Below, in pieces: positions 31,626-43,207 of a stretch of 64,000 nt of DNA (its first letter is position 1; each line of letters opens with the position of its first letter). This stretch comes from Gracilaria domingensis (taxonomy: Eukaryota; Rhodophyta; Florideophyceae; Gracilariales; Gracilariaceae). Under the pieces are notes generated by a model, which searched no databases, was not told the DNA's origin, and worked only from the letters and a program-made list of their open reading frames with translations. Location of the stretch: contig VCMS01000293.1 in assembly GCA_022539475.1 (NCBI GenBank), positions 74,333 to 138,332 of the forward strand. The letters run 5' to 3'. The position numbers were made by a program, and so were the translations under genes.

Positions 31626-32116
31626 GGTTCTTAGTCTTACTCTTCCGACGGCTCTTTTCCTTTGGGGTGCGTTGCTGGTCGTCCAGTATCATCATTTTAC
31701 AAGTTTATGCTGCTCCGTGCCGTAGTTCAGCAGGGGATAAGTATTACAGTATCACAGGGCTGGCAACCTTAACTCGTCTGCAAAGAATGACAAGCTGTAC
31801 CCTTCATGGAGGATTTAGTGACCATCTGCCTGTAGCAGCTCGCAAGCAATTGGTACCGTCGTCTTGGTGGCCTGATGCTTCGAATGGAAAGCTTTTTGGC
31901 TGGCATGTTTGTACAGTAGTGACATAACGCGTTAACGCTTCTTTTTATTAGGACTCGAAGAGCAGTGATTGCCTCTTTTGGAGTACTTTTCGCGCAGCAA
32001 ACCTTCCTCCGCGGAACTCTAGGTGCGAATAAGCAAGTGTAAGGGTTTTTACTAGTCTTGTAAAAGAAGCTTGATTGAACTTCCTGCCAGCGTTTGCCCC
32101 GCGCTACCTAAATGGG

Positions 32117-32157
<41 letters not shown>

Positions 32158-32255
32158 CTCTCTCTCTCTCAGGGTATGAAAACGGGAATATGCTCTATAC
32201 AAGAGGGGAATTGCCAGGAAGACCCGTAACTGTGGGACAAGGACCCCAGGTTTCA
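31626..32255. other. Spacer between tandem SDR genes
   Basis: Holds the promoter of SDR 1 and the 3' flank of SDR 2. Includes the AC/TC microsatellite at 32120-32170 and no convincing gene. Confidence 0.5.
32120..32170. repeat. Compound (AC)n(TC)n microsatellite
   Basis: About 17 AC units followed directly by about 8 TC units. Likely polymorphic. Confidence 0.95.
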
Positions 32256-33275
32256 TTATATGCTCTTTGTCGAAGCCAAAGACTCTGCTGTCGCTCTAAT
32301 TGTTTCTTCCCATGGAATCTCCTTCACTCCTAACTTCCTCACCTTACTGTTATCGAGAGCTGGAGGTGTGTTCAGTCTCTGAGATGTGTCTACTTGCCTC
32401 TCCGGAAATTTCTTGAAGGCCTGATGCTCATGAAGAACCTTGTAGATTTCCTCGCAGTGCTTGTAGAACGAGATCATCATGTATCGACCTTCAGCATCGT
32501 CGCTCTCAAGTGCAAGAACGTGACCCTCGGCGACTTCGCGAACATCAACGAAACGGAGTAACTTGTTCGGTACCATGCCTTCCTGGCATGGGTGTTTTGA
32601 CAGACCTTTTCCTTTCGCTAGGTTTGCCACTAGGTCTAAAGAGTCGCAAGATGATGGCAATATTACAGGGCCGAAAACGTAACCTGGGTTGATGACCAAA
32701 AGCTTTAATCCAAGCTCTTCGGCAAGTTTCCAAGCAAGTCTTTCTTGCAGCAACTTCGATAAAGTGTACATACCATCCGGAACATCCATCAGTTTCTTTC
32801 GAACTAAGTCTTCATCACTCCAATAGGTTTCGTCCAAAACGGGAGGTTGAACTGGGAGCACGCTCATTGCAATTGCGGAAGAAGTAAGCACAATTCTTTT
32901 CACGCCGGCTTCTGCTGCAGCATGAAAGAGTGCACGCGTTCCATCGACGGCTGGCTTTACTTGCCTTTCCACCCCTTCTTCGACTGTTTTGAACGGTTGA
33001 ACTCCATCAGGACCGATTATGACGGGAGTTGCAATGTGGATCAAAGCTTGGGCATTGTTAAGAAATGAAGGAAATGTTTCCGGTTCCAACATATCAGCTT
33101 CTACGATTGTCAATTTGTGGCTGTTTGGGAGTGACGTTAGTGCTTTCACTCTCGGGGATAACAAGTTTCGAGTTGTACCCCGAACCACATAATCTCTGGC
33201 CAAGAGCAGGGCTACTACGTGTGAACCGATAAACGAGGTAGCGCCAGTGACGACGATTGGCTTGCCAGACTTCAT
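32256..33275 (-). CDS. Extended SDR reductase 2 (DFR/CCR-like)
   Basis: 339 codons from the ATG at 33275 (MKSGKPIVVTGATSFIGSHV), which puts the Rossmann motif at the N-terminus; an in-frame ATG at 33314 would add 13 residues. Catalytic features: RIVLTSSAIAM and YTLSK with the Tyr and Lys, with VINPGYVFGPVI and FVDVREVAEGHVLAL further on. Sequence and layout are clearly paralogous to SDR 1 downstream (same segment order, GVKEIPWEETI compared with GVKEIPWTDTL near the end). Divergence is substantial, so the duplication is not recent. Substrate unknown; NADPH-linked carbonyl reduction is inferred from the family. Confidence 0.85.
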   Translation of the reverse strand: MKSGKPIVVTGATSFIGSHVVALLLARDYVVRGTTRNLLSPRVKALTSLPNSHKLTIVEADMLEPETFPSFLNNAQALIHIATPVIIGPDGVQPFKTVEEGVERQVKPAVDGTRALFHAAAEAGVKRIVLTSSAIAMSVLPVQPPVLDETYWSDEDLVRKKLMDVPDGMYTLSKLLQERLAWKLAEELGLKLLVINPGYVFGPVILPSSCDSLDLVANLAKGKGLSKHPCQEGMVPNKLLRFVDVREVAEGHVLALESDDAEGRYMMISFYKHCEEIYKVLHEHQAFKKFPERQVDTSQRLNTPPALDNSKVRKLGVKEIPWEETIRATAESLASTKSI

Positions 33276-34930
33276 TCCGAGATAAGCACAGTAGGTGATG
33301 AAAGATTGATTCAAGACGCTTTTTGCAGGAAGCTTTCGTTGAGCTCAATTTAAACAAGCTTCTTATGGTTGCACTCACCTTTGCCACTCCTGTGGTTGCT
33401 TCCTTTGAGCGTACTGTTACAAGTTACAACTTTCAAGAAATCCTTCAAATGGAAAATAGAGGCACGATAATAGGCTTTTTGTCACAAAAGAGAAAGGTTG
33501 ACGTTACAAAGTACGTCCCGCTGTCTGTGCTTCTTTGAATGACAGAGACGATAGAACGTACTGGGATCGAGATCTTCGGACGTGAAGATGGCGATCAACA
33601 TGTACTGCTGCAAAAGAAGCCACAGTCCTGTGTCGCATCGGTCGCACTTATCGCTGACTCGTTTTGATTGCGTCCCAAAAGGTCCAGGTGTGACTCGCAC
33701 TTGACCTTTTCGCACTGTGCGAGATCATCTGCGTCTGGGAGACATTTACCACGAAAACGAGAAACGTGAAGGTATGGTCAAAAATTTGTTTTGAATAGAA
33801 ACCCATGACGGGTCCTCACCAGAGAAAACTTTCGAGATGACCGTCGCAGATCAATGATGGTGGCCGAAGTTTGGCTCCGCAATGAGCTGGATGATGTCGA
33901 TCGAAGCATTGACGTAAGAATGGCATGGGCATGGATGTCATCGCTCATTTTTGTCTCTGCCAGAAACTCATGGGCGGTGTTGAGAAAAACACAGCATTCG
34001 TGATCTAGATACGATGCTCGTCATACAAATGATAACCGTTTGTCGCGTCCAGTGTCGGTCCCAAACGCAGCTCGTCGACCTGCTTCTGCGATGAGTTCAT
34101 GGCCACGTTCATGTGAAATCAAAGCCCCAGTCCCTCAGGCATTTAGTAGCTCGATCTTTCCTTCTCTGGCGTATCTTCACACGTGCTATTCCAAAGTGAC
34201 AGCCAGATTGACCAAAGCTCATGAGTGGCTCTACCGAATGGTACTTTCTGCATAAGATGCCATTTATCTACAGGTACGGAGCTTTCTGAGTTGGCTAGGC
34301 ATTATCCTCGTTCTCTCGACAGAATGCAGATCCAGCTGGTGATAAGAGAGAGATTCTCTGTTCTGTGCATATCAGTTCGCTCATTAAAAGAGAAAAAAAG
34401 GTGAGAGGGCTAGCCCTCCTAGCTAATGTTGTATCATTATCGAGTCAATGCGTTCTGAACATGAACCTATAACGGGTATCTACTAGATACTATCTAGAGC
34501 AACAACCTTCGTACTTCGTTAGCCACTTGGTGCACTGTCGAAGAGAAGCTTTTTTCAAGATTGCCAAATGCGCCCACCGTGTCGAATGTCGCGCGCAGGG
34601 CCAATTTTGAATGTTCCCGCGTATTGTGTTGTTCGAAATCATCTCGTTCGTACAGCTACCTACATCAACCACGAGTGGATCGATAACTATGCTTTACGCT
34701 TACTACTGCTCCAGCATTTCCTCAGTTCAGAATGAGAAACAAGTAGGACCTGGCTGGACTGGGACACACACATCATTTTCGAACACCTATTATCAGAAAG
34801 CTCTGTTCTCCTATTTCTTATGCCATTCGACACCACCAAAAGAAATATCTTCGAAGTGGGTACACCTCGGTTCTTGGTTCTAAAGTTTTGGTGATGGCGA
34901 ACTGGTAAGAATCCGTAGAAACCACATCGC
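33276..34930. other. Intergenic 1.6 kb, no gene recognised
   Basis: Divergent region between SDR 2 (minus) and the Dna2-like gene (plus), so two promoters may lie here. The frames are short. I looked for tRNA-like clover leaves and C/D snoRNA boxes and saw nothing I could defend. Confidence 0.4.
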
Positions 34931-37900
34931 TTGACAAGTTCTGGAATGATGATCACTTCAGAACCTCGAGTCGGACCAACTGAAGCCAGTTCAGGCCGTC
35001 TATTGGTCTTGGAGGTGACATCCAATCCCGACGCAAAGGTTTTAAGAGTCGTTGATCTTGCCTGCGGTCGACAACTGACCATTGCACTATGTGAAGACTG
35101 GATGAGCAGCGATGTGAAACCAGGTGATATTGTACGGATTATCTTGACTTGCGCGGACGATACATTTCAAGCCTGGGATAGAGAACTATATGAGAACGGA
35201 AATCCAATTCTCGTTACCAGTGAACTTAATTTCTTCGTGCACCATCCAGACACCCTTGTCTCGGCCACAGCGGTCGCGGATTCCTTCGCTTGCCTGCGCA
35301 AAGCTGTTATATCACATCGTACTCCTTCGGGAATGCCGAAGGACTCCGCTTTGGCTAGTGAAGCAGCGGTATTCGGAACTCTCATTCATGATATGTTTCA
35401 AGTTATTCTCGCCAGTGATTCGAATACGCGGGATTATTCGTCGGTGGAATGTGTTTCTCAGACCGGTGGAGTTGATACAGAGTCGTTCTTTGAGGCTGTT
35501 GAAGAGGTGTTATACCGCAACTATGAATCCCTTTATGCGGCAAAAGTGCTAGATCAAAATGCCCGTCTCGTGCTTCACAAGGTCATTCCTAACATAATCG
35601 AATGGTACAAGGTGTTCATGGGGTCTGGTAACTACACGAAAACATTAGGAGGCTTAATCCATGACGGCAAGTCTTCTCACCGAGTTACTGTCAAAGAGGT
35701 CCACGACATTGAAGAACTCATATGGTCACCAGTCCTTGGGTTAAAGGGTAAGATCGATGCATCTGTTTTGTTCCGAGTCGACGGTGTTGATACCGGTGTT
35801 GGTGTGTTTGAATTGAAGACTGGCAACTCTTTGGGCTATTCAGCTCTGTCTCACAGTGCACAAACAGAGTTGTATACATTACTAATGTCGGATAGGAACA
35901 GCCGTTTTGTCAAGCATGGGTTGCTAACCTACATGCAATACCGAGAAGCATTGAAATCTGTGTTAGAAATGGAGGCTACCACAGGAACAAACACTGACAA
36001 GAATCCCGAACCATTAGAGTCGAGCATGACATTCAAGACAATGGAAGGGGGGCAGAAGAATCGAGTGATCATTTCCGTTCGGGCAGAAATTGTTGGTCTC
36101 ATGATGCAAAGGAACAGATTAGCTTCTTTCGTGAGGCGCGAGGCATCGGTATATGACCTTCCTCCACTTTTGAAAGGTCGTCCAGACTTCTGCTCTAAGT
36201 GTTATGTTAACGGAAGCTGTATGACACAGTACAAGCTCATCGAGCGTTCCCCGATTCAGGAGCTCAGTGGAGGTCCTGGGATCGATTTTTTCCACGAGAG
36301 AACGTCGCACTTATCGCGCGCTCATGAAGAATACTACAAGTTTTGGAGATCTCTATTAGCTGAAGAGGAAAAGCAAGCAGGTCGTTTCTCGAAAGAAATA
36401 TGGGCGTTGGAAAGTCACAAGCGAGAAGAAGAAGGAAGATGTCTTTCGAACCTCTTATTGCAGCGGGCGGAGTCCTCCTCCTTCACATCTCCACACGAAC
36501 TTGTGACACCCGGTACGCGAATATGCGCTGTCTTTACTCGACATCCCGCAGCGGATATTCAACCCGATCTAACCAAAGCAGGACTGGGGAAAGGGGACTT
36601 TGTCGTTATATCTGCTGAACGTGTAATTACGGACAAGTCGGGATTTTCTCGTCCGCAACTTTCAACCCATACATGGCAGTGTGGACTAACTAATGGATTC
36701 ATAACTCACTTAAGCCCAAACTCTGTCTCTGTTGTTGTAGGTCGCAGCCTGAATGCTTGGGTGTCACACCAAGGATTGGTTTCATCGGAAGTATCATGGA
36801 GAATTGACACTGAGGAGATCTATTCCTCACACAGCACGTCCAAGAGAACAGTTGAAAATCTATTTTGCAACAAGGATGATGCTATCGCGACTAGATTGCG
36901 AGAACTCATTGTAGACGGAAAGGAACCCAGGTTTTGCTCAGTGGAAGAAGTAGATCGAGGAATAGATAAAAATAGTGACTTCGCTGATCTTACCAAGACT
37001 CTGAACGAAGATCAAAAAGTGGCTGTTGAAATGTCAATGAAGGCTAAAGATTACCTTCTGATTCTCGGGATGCCAGGTACGGGAAAGACGACGACACTTG
37101 CCACAATAGTTCTGGAGTTTGCGTCTCGAGGAAAAACAATCCTACTCTGCTCCCATACAAACACTGCGGTTGACAATTTGCTCTTGAAGCTCCTAGAGCA
37201 TGGTTTTAAAGATTTTATAAGACTCGGTCGGAATTTGAATGTTATTGATCCTCGAGTGCATAACAATCACATCTCGAACATATGTAGACCTGGAATTGGG
37301 ACTACCCAGCTGGAGAAAGATCTAGATGCACCCAGAGTGCTCGCAACTACGTGTTTGGGGATCAATCATGCCGTGTTGGCCAGACGAACAGAGTTTGATT
37401 TGGTTGTCGTGGATGAAGCTTCGCAGATATTGCAGCCTATTTGTATTGGTCCGCTACAGTTTGCTTGTGGTGCTTTCATTCTCGTTGGTGATCACTATCA
37501 GTTGCCACCTCTGTTACGGAGCGCGAAAGAAACAAGAGGTGCTGCTCGTCGAAGTTTAGGTGCTAAGAGCAAGTCGATTGAAAAAGATATCTCTCTATCC
37601 GATGTTGAGAGTAGTCAAAGAATCGTGGAGCATGAATCTCTCTTCAGGAGATTGTGCGTTAGACATCCTGAAGCGATGGTAAGTCTTTCAATGCAATACC
37701 GTATGGCAGGTGATATTATGGACCTGAGTAATGAACTTGTATACGGTGGAAGCCTTCGTTGTGGTACGGAAGCTATTAAGTTCCAGGCGCTTGATGTCCC
37801 GGAGGGAAATGTCCGGTTTATGCTTCCCTGGCTGGGAGCAGTTCGCAATTGTTTGCAGAGGGTGATATTCTTGGATACTGAAACGATAGAAATGGACTCC

Positions 37901-38440
37901 ATGCAGCCGTCGGAAACGACGCATTCGTCTGAAAACCCTAGGGCACGGAGAAGGGGGGTAGATAGGGGCGGGAGAGATAATGAAATCGAGGCATCTGTAG
38001 TAGTGGAGTCAGTCCGATGTCTAGCAGAGGGAGGTGTGGCTCTACATGACATCACGGTTCTTTCTCCATTCCGAGCCCAAGTGCATCTTCTACGCGACCG
38101 CCTGTCAGACCTTGTGGGCTCGGATGATAGCGCTACTGGCTCTTGTCAGGTATTTACCGTAGATCAATATCAAGGGAGGGACAACAGATGCGTTATGGTC
38201 TCTCTTGTCCGTAGGAAAAAAAAACCGATCGGACCTTTGCTCCAAGATTGGCGACGACTGAATGTGGCCATAACAAGAGCCAAAGAAAAACTGATTCTTG
38301 TGGGTTCGGCGGCAACCCTTGCTCAAGGCAGCTTCTTCTTGGAAAAGATGATTTCTTGGCTGCGAAGTCGGAACCTTGTACATACTGTGTCCGCAATCCC
38401 GAAATGCGAGACACAAGTGTGCTTGAATTTCAGTCCGTGA
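34931..38440 (+). CDS. DNA2: DNA2-type nuclease-helicase
   Basis: 1169 codons, no intron. The N-terminal half is a RecB-like nuclease of the Dna2 type: the Fe-S cysteines appear as C121 in SFACLRKAV and the cluster FCSKCYVNGSC (about 420-430), and a nuclease acid-lysine motif as VGVFELKTGNS. The C-terminal half is an SF1B helicase: LNEDQKVAVEM, Walker A GMPGTGKTTT (about 712-722), VVVDEAS (about 824-830), ILVGDHYQLPPL, SMQYRM, VDQYQGRDNRC (about 1076-1086), RRLNVAITRAKEKL. Dna2 trims long Okazaki flaps and resects breaks in the nucleus. The first ATG in the frame is used, although M6 or M7 could start. No signs of decay. Confidence 0.92.
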   Translation: MTSSGMMITSEPRVGPTEASSGRLLVLEVTSNPDAKVLRVVDLACGRQLTIALCEDWMSSDVKPGDIVRIILTCADDTFQAWDRELYENGNPILVTSELNFFVHHPDTLVSATAVADSFACLRKAVISHRTPSGMPKDSALASEAAVFGTLIHDMFQVILASDSNTRDYSSVECVSQTGGVDTESFFEAVEEVLYRNYESLYAAKVLDQNARLVLHKVIPNIIEWYKVFMGSGNYTKTLGGLIHDGKSSHRVTVKEVHDIEELIWSPVLGLKGKIDASVLFRVDGVDTGVGVFELKTGNSLGYSALSHSAQTELYTLLMSDRNSRFVKHGLLTYMQYREALKSVLEMEATTGTNTDKNPEPLESSMTFKTMEGGQKNRVIISVRAEIVGLMMQRNRLASFVRREASVYDLPPLLKGRPDFCSKCYVNGSCMTQYKLIERSPIQELSGGPGIDFFHERTSHLSRAHEEYYKFWRSLLAEEEKQAGRFSKEIWALESHKREEEGRCLSNLLLQRAESSSFTSPHELVTPGTRICAVFTRHPAADIQPDLTKAGLGKGDFVVISAERVITDKSGFSRPQLSTHTWQCGLTNGFITHLSPNSVSVVVGRSLNAWVSHQGLVSSEVSWRIDTEEIYSSHSTSKRTVENLFCNKDDAIATRLRELIVDGKEPRFCSVEEVDRGIDKNSDFADLTKTLNEDQKVAVEMSMKAKDYLLILGMPGTGKTTTLATIVLEFASRGKTILLCSHTNTAVDNLLLKLLEHGFKDFIRLGRNLNVIDPRVHNNHISNICRPGIGTTQLEKDLDAPRVLATTCLGINHAVLARRTEFDLVVVDEASQILQPICIGPLQFACGAFILVGDHYQLPPLLRSAKETRGAARRSLGAKSKSIEKDISLSDVESSQRIVEHESLFRRLCVRHPEAMVSLSMQYRMAGDIMDLSNELVYGGSLRCGTEAIKFQALDVPEGNVRFMLPWLGAVRNCLQRVIFLDTETIEMDSMQPSETTHSSENPRARRRGVDRGGRDNEIEASVVVESVRCLAEGGVALHDITVLSPFRAQVHLLRDRLSDLVGSDDSATGSCQVFTVDQYQGRDNRCVMVSLVRRKKKPIGPLLQDWRRLNVAITRAKEKLILVGSAATLAQGSFFLEKMISWLRSRNLVHTVSAIPKCETQVCLNFSP

Positions 38441-39084
38441 AGCACGAATCCGAATTCTGAAGTATGAAAGTCAGGGACGCGAATCGGCGGAGGTTCCGTG
38501 AGTCTAGAGCAGCAATGAGAATCAAACTCATTGGCTAACACTATATTGTACGTGCAACTAACTGAACTGAAGAGTGAACATGCCACTGCCACCGACCCGA
38601 GCAATGCATCCAAGTTAACATATTTCAACTTCCAATGTACTCCGCATTGTGCGCTAGTGGTGAAGCCAAGTAAAGATGCTCTACGTGATGATCAGTAGCC
38701 CAGTGAGTGTACTATTGCTACAGATTTGCAGTTGCTGGCTACGGCCATAGACTTGTTGTTTGTAATGGGAGTTCTACGCGCGAAAGATCATGAACGTGCG
38801 CGTTTGCCATAATGAACGAGAGTGTGAGAACACGCTCTCTCAGACTCAGCAAAAGAAATACGAGAAAAGAAGCTAAGGAGCGCAAGGAGGGGTGTTTCTG
38901 AACTGTGATCACACATAGAAGATAAAATCGTTTTGGAGTCTCCAATAGTGTTTATGAAGAGTTTAGTGCACAAAAAGAGCCCACCAGAAGGCTGAAAAAG
39001 ACAAACACAAGTATCACACCTCGGAGAACCGATTCATATCAGAAAGGAAGCCTTTTTCTACAGGAACGCATATCGGAACTGGCT
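38441..39084. other. Convergent intergenic region
   Basis: 3' flanks of the Dna2-like gene and the uL4 gene. Only short frames; no supported feature. Confidence 0.5.
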
Positions 39085-40176
39085 TTAATCCGCCATCATC
39101 TTCTCGTAGAACTTGTCGCCGAGAGACTTGTCGTATGGTGTCTTCTCCGCCTTCTGGTCCTTCTTTTGAATGCGAGCGTACGGATTGAGCTTGTACATCA
39201 TCTCCTTGTTGCGAAGCGGGTTCTTCTTACGCTGAATGTGCATCTTCTTATCTGCAATAGGTCTGACAACGGACTGAATTTCGTCCGAGTTAATGATACG
39301 GGCGACATCAGAGTTAGAGATGATATTCTTCGGAATCATATAGTTCTTGGTTGAACTACCACTCTCACCAGTACCGTAGATCTCGTCGAGCTTTTTGACG
39401 GCACCTTCAGTCCAAATGATGAAACGACCAACATGGCCACCTGGAGCCAACTGCAGCAGATTGAGACGAGAGACGTTGCACAGATCCAAGCCCGGAAGAT
39501 TGCGGAAAGCCCTGACAATGCCATCATCATTGTCGTAGACGACGAGGGGTCCACGACGCTGCTTGTAACGACGATTACGCATCTTACCCTTTCCGGCGCG
39601 CAAGTTCTTGGTCTCCATAACGCGTTCCACGTCGTCATAGGCACCAAGCGACTTGAGCAAGGTAACTGCCTTGGCGGTCTTCTTAAAAGTTTCAACCGAG
39701 CTGTCAATGACAAGAGGAACCTCCGGAACATCATCAATCTCATGACCCCTAGCCATGACAAGCGCCGGCAAGGCAGAGGCTGCAAGCGCCGAAACCGTGG
39801 CATAACGCTTTTGGTTGAGCGGCACCTTGCGATGCCACTTTCTCCAAATCTTGGTGGGCGCAAACATGCGACCACCGCGGCACATGTTTCCGAACGCACC
39901 CTGGCCAGAGCGATGGGTACCGCCGCCTGGAACACGAGGGATTCGAGAGACGGCGCGTCCGGTACCCCAGGAGGCGGCGGAGGACTGCATGCCGGACATG
40001 TTGTTGACGGCGTACGGCTGACGGCTGTTCTTCCTCATGTTGGTGTGCACGAGCTGAACAATGTCGTTGCGGATCGGGGCGGAGAAGACGGCCGGCATGG
40101 AGACGGAGCCGGACGGCTGGCCGGTCTCCGCGCTGAGCACGGAGACGACCGGACGGGCAGCGGCTGTGGTGGACAT
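39085..40176 (-). CDS. RPL4: Cytosolic large-subunit ribosomal protein uL4
   Basis: 363 codons, no intron. The signature loop is intact: [19 protein letters not shown], then [35 protein letters not shown] and [19 protein letters not shown]. The long extended loop lines the peptide exit tunnel, and the C-terminus has the eukaryote-specific basic extension ([20 protein letters not shown]). Length fits eukaryotic uL4. The start at 40176 gives the usual short Ala/Val-rich N-terminus. Upstream sequence is GC-rich. Expected to be highly expressed. Confidence 0.95.
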   Translation of the reverse strand: MSTTAAARPVVSVLSAETGQPSGSVSMPAVFSAPIRNDIVQLVHTNMRKNSRQPYAVNNMSGMQSSAASWGTGRAVSRIPRVPGGGTHRSGQGAFGNMCRGGRMFAPTKIWRKWHRKVPLNQKRYATVSALAASALPALVMARGHEIDDVPEVPLVIDSSVETFKKTAKAVTLLKSLGAYDDVERVMETKNLRAGKGKMRNRRYKQRRGPLVVYDNDDGIVRAFRNLPGLDLCNVSRLNLLQLAPGGHVGRFIIWTEGAVKKLDEIYGTGESGSSTKNYMIPKNIISNSDVARIINSDEIQSVVRPIADKKMHIQRKKNPLRNKEMMYKLNPYARIQKKDQKAEKTPYDKSLGDKFYEKMMAD

Positions 40177-41415
40177 GGCTCGATCGCGGCAGAACGAGGC
40201 GGAAGGGGGGGAGGGGCGGTGGACACGGCGGTGTGGGCGGAAGTGCGATCGGAGAGCGGCGGCGGCGCGCGATAGATCGCGGGGGACGATGGGCGCGGTC
40301 GGCGTCGACGGGGGGGAGCGAGTGCTTACAGTTAAACTTTTTTTTATTTTAATTGAGAATATGTCATTTTATACTACACTAGGACGTTTGTGTAAGTGCA
40401 AAGAACAAAAGCCAGTACAGAGTATCATAGGTCCATGTTGATCCGCTCCGCTCGAAAAGTGTATATAAAGGGTATGTGTGAAACATGTAGGAGTCTTTGA
40501 CGGCCCATGGTGGCTACGAGGAGCGCAAACATGAGTGCTTTTTTAGAACACCACAGCAGAGCTTTCACTCTACGCCGGTTCGATTGGACGTGTGCAAACA
40601 GAAAGTGAAAAAACAACCTTGCACCATCACATGCGAGATATATCGGCGAAGCGCTGACCGCGAGCGCTCGAAGAGGCGTGCGCGCGCGCCACGATCAAAA
40701 CGCGAGGGAGGGCGCAGCCTCCGTGGCGTCCGGAAGACGGCGCGCGCGCGCACGCGCCCCCGAGGCGCGGAGTGCGAGCGTCGCACAACCGCGGTGGATC
40801 GCGACGGGGAAGCTCGGATTATTGACGTCGACGTCGACCTCTAATTATTGACGTCGACGTCCACCGAGACGTCCATCGCGCGCAGATGGTGGCACGCCGG
40901 GGGGGTGTTGACCGCGGCAAACTGTTGTCCGCGCGGGCAGCGCCGTCGTCACGCGCACGTCAGCCGCGGCGCAAGTCCAGGAAGGCGGCGGCAAGGCGGC
41001 GGGTCAAGCATATACACGTTCGCATAGCGGGCGCAGCACGACACGCTCAGCCAGCGCGCACGTGTCCACGCGCGCCACGCGCGCCACGCGGCGCAACAAG
41101 CGATCAACTTACGCAAAAGTTCGCCGCGCGCGAGCACCAGAAGCACGCAACGCGACGCAAGAGATAGCGGCAGATTACACGTGCTCGGCGGACGCGGCGG
41201 CGCGATTGGGCGGCGGCTCCGCCTCCGCGCCGCGGCGTGACGCGCGTGCTCCGCGGCGCGCGGCGGCGCGGCGGCGCGCGCGCGTTGGCGCGGCAAGCGC
41301 AGCGCACGTAGATGAGATATCTGCCTACGAGTTTTTCTCGCGGCGGCGCCGCCAACCACGGCGGGCGGCTTGTTTCTACCTAATGCCGGACTTACCACGC
41401 GCCGACGCTCATCAT
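40177..41415. other. GC-rich intergenic region with putative promoters
   Basis: Upstream of uL4 (minus). A TATATAAA-like box lies on the plus strand near 40459-40466, facing away from uL4, with no convincing gene downstream. Paired ACGT-core repeats lie at about 40819-40862. From 40880 on the sequence is dominated by CG dinucleotides, and its frames are compositional. Confidence 0.4.
40819..40862. promoter_or_regulatory. Direct repeat of TGACGTCGACGTC
   Basis: The block ATTATTGACGTCGACGTC occurs twice within about 44 bases. It contains overlapping ACGT cores of the kind bound by bZIP factors. Location between uL4 and the SPRY gene makes a regulatory role possible but unproven. Confidence 0.35.
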
Positions 41416-42526
41416 TTACAAGCCGCTCGCGCCGCAGATGCAACTCACGCGCGGCTCCGCCGCCGCGCCGCGCTCCAGCAGCGCGCCAAACTGCGCGCCG
41501 CGCGCGGCCCAGTCGCGCCGGCAGCACTGCAAAACCACCTTGCTTCCCTCGCGGTACAGGCACACGGTCGCCCACAGCCGGCGCTGCTTGGCCAGCTCCG
41601 CCATCACGCACTCGCCCAGCAGCCGCCCGTTCACGAAGAACGCCACGCCCACGTCGTCGCGCCGCAGCCGCCGCACCAGCACGCCCACGCGATCGCCGCG
41701 CGCAAAGCCGCGATCGGCAAACGGCTCGAACGCGCCCTGGCGCCGCACCAGCTGCCCCGAGCTGTGCAGCCCGCAGCTGTGCTGGTCGGAGCCCAGCATT
41801 TTGTTGAGCGCCAGCTGCTCGGAGCACACGCCGATGCAGATGCCGCCCGCGTTCACGTCGTCCACCACCACCGCCTCGTAGTAGTAGCGCGCGCGTTTCC
41901 GCACGTCCATGGCGCCCTCGCTCTTGGTGCTGCGGTACAGCCCGCGCCCCGTCTTCATGATGCCCACGCCGTCGCTCACCACGCTGATGTCGCGGTGCAC
42001 GCGCCGCGAAAAGCCGCAAAGGCTGCCGCCGGCGCGCTGGCCCGCGCCGCCGCCCTCGCGCTCGGGCGCCAATTGAGCGGCGCGCGCGTGCGGCTGGTCG
42101 GCGCAAATCAGGCGCAGCTTGTCCGTGAGCAGCGACGCAAAGCGCGTCTCCTCCTCCGACAGCGGCTGGAACAGCCGCTCGAAGCGCGCCGTCTCCAGCG
42201 GCGTGTGCGTGGCGTCCAGCACGGAGAGCGGCGTGCGCTCGCCGTGCTTGCGGCGCGCGGCGCACAGCGGCGGCTCGTCGCGCGCGGCAAAGCACAGCAG
42301 CAGCGCCTCGCTGCGGCCCACGCCCAGCTGGTCGCACAGCGCGTCGGCGGACGCCTCGTACTGCACGACGGCGTCGAACAGCGTGTCGGGCACGACGCGA
42401 TGCATGAATGCGGCGCTCCAGCGGCGCGTCATCCGCGTCGCGCGGCGCGCGCCACTCGGGCGGCGCGCGGCCGCGTTCCGTGCGGCGCAGCTCCAGCCCC
42501 ACGGCCAGGTTGTGCATCGAAGCCAT
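41416..42526 (-). CDS. SPRY-domain protein, N-terminal frameshift
   Basis: The main frame (42432-41416, 338 codons) holds a SPRY/B30.2 domain: RYYYEAVVVDDVNAGGICIG, MLGSDQHSCGLHSSG, FARGDRVGVLVRR, GVAFFVNGRLLGE and LWATVCLYREGSKVVLQ. Such domains bind protein or peptide partners. Upstream of it a helical region starts after FMHRVVPDTLFDAVVQY. The likely start MASMHNLAVGLELRR is at 42526 in another frame and would join with a one-base change near 42435; the ATG at 42432 is the alternative. Codon use is extremely GC-rich. No second domain identifies a partner complex. Confidence 0.6.
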
Positions 42527-43098
42527 GGTTAAAGCGCTCGGAATGCGCTCTCTCGCTCTCTCTCTCTCTCGCTCTCGCTCGCTTTCGCTCTCGCTCTCCG
42601 CGCAAACTGGAAGGGCGCGCAACAACGCACGCGCGCGGGGGCTGGCGGTGCGGAACAGCGGCGTGAGGTGACTCGCGAGGCGGTGGCGCTTTTAACCGCC
42701 GCGCGCGTCTCCAAGCGGCGGCGCGCCGCGCGCCAGCGCTGCTCCGCGCAAGCGTGACTGCTGCCAAAAGCGCGCGCGCCGCGTCACGCCGCGCTCCACA
42801 CATCGGCAGCGCGCCAGGCGCGCCAGCGCGCCAGCGCGCCAGCGCGCCAGCGCGCCAGCGCGCGCCGTGTCGCTCGCGCCGCGTGGCCACGCGTGCGCGC
42901 TGCGCACGTGGCCGCGTTGCTGGCGCGCGCGCGCCGCGCCTGACCGTCCGTGTGCAAGCTGCTGGACGGTGCGCGCGCGCGCCGCGTAAGCAACTTGCGG
43001 CTCGGAGTCACTCCCCACCGCGCTGCGCCTCTCCGCCCGATGGCGCGCGCGCTCGCGCAGCGCTCGCGCCTCTGCTCTGCCCGCCGTGCGCCGCCGCC
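42527..43098. other. Divergent GC-rich promoter region with microsatellites
   Basis: Between the SPRY gene (minus) and the M41-like gene (plus). Contains a CT/CG-rich microsatellite at about 42546-42600 and an AGCGCGCC tandem array at about 42825-42865. No gene. Confidence 0.5.
42825..42865. repeat. AGCGCGCC octamer tandem array
   Basis: The 8-base unit AGCGCGCC repeats about five times in a row, with degenerate copies at the edges. It includes GCGC palindromes. Confidence 0.85.
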
Positions 43099-43176
43099 AT
43101 GACGCTGCTCTTCCTCTCGCCGCCGCTCCCGCTACGCGCGCCGCGCACCCGCGCGCCGCCCGCCGCCGCCGCCGCC

Positions 43177-43207
<31 letters not shown>

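Noticed and set aside
32120-32170. CRISPR-like or satellite array
   Set aside because: Simple dinucleotide repeat, no spacers. No CRISPR array was seen anywhere in the window.
33840-34000. Possible C/D-box snoRNA-like motifs (TGATG-type words)
   Set aside because: No paired D box or terminal stem at the right spacing.
40949-42625. A 558-codon minus frame and a 534-codon plus frame across the SPRY gene
   Set aside because: Both are by-products of GC-rich codons. The SPRY motifs sit in a third frame, which I accept.
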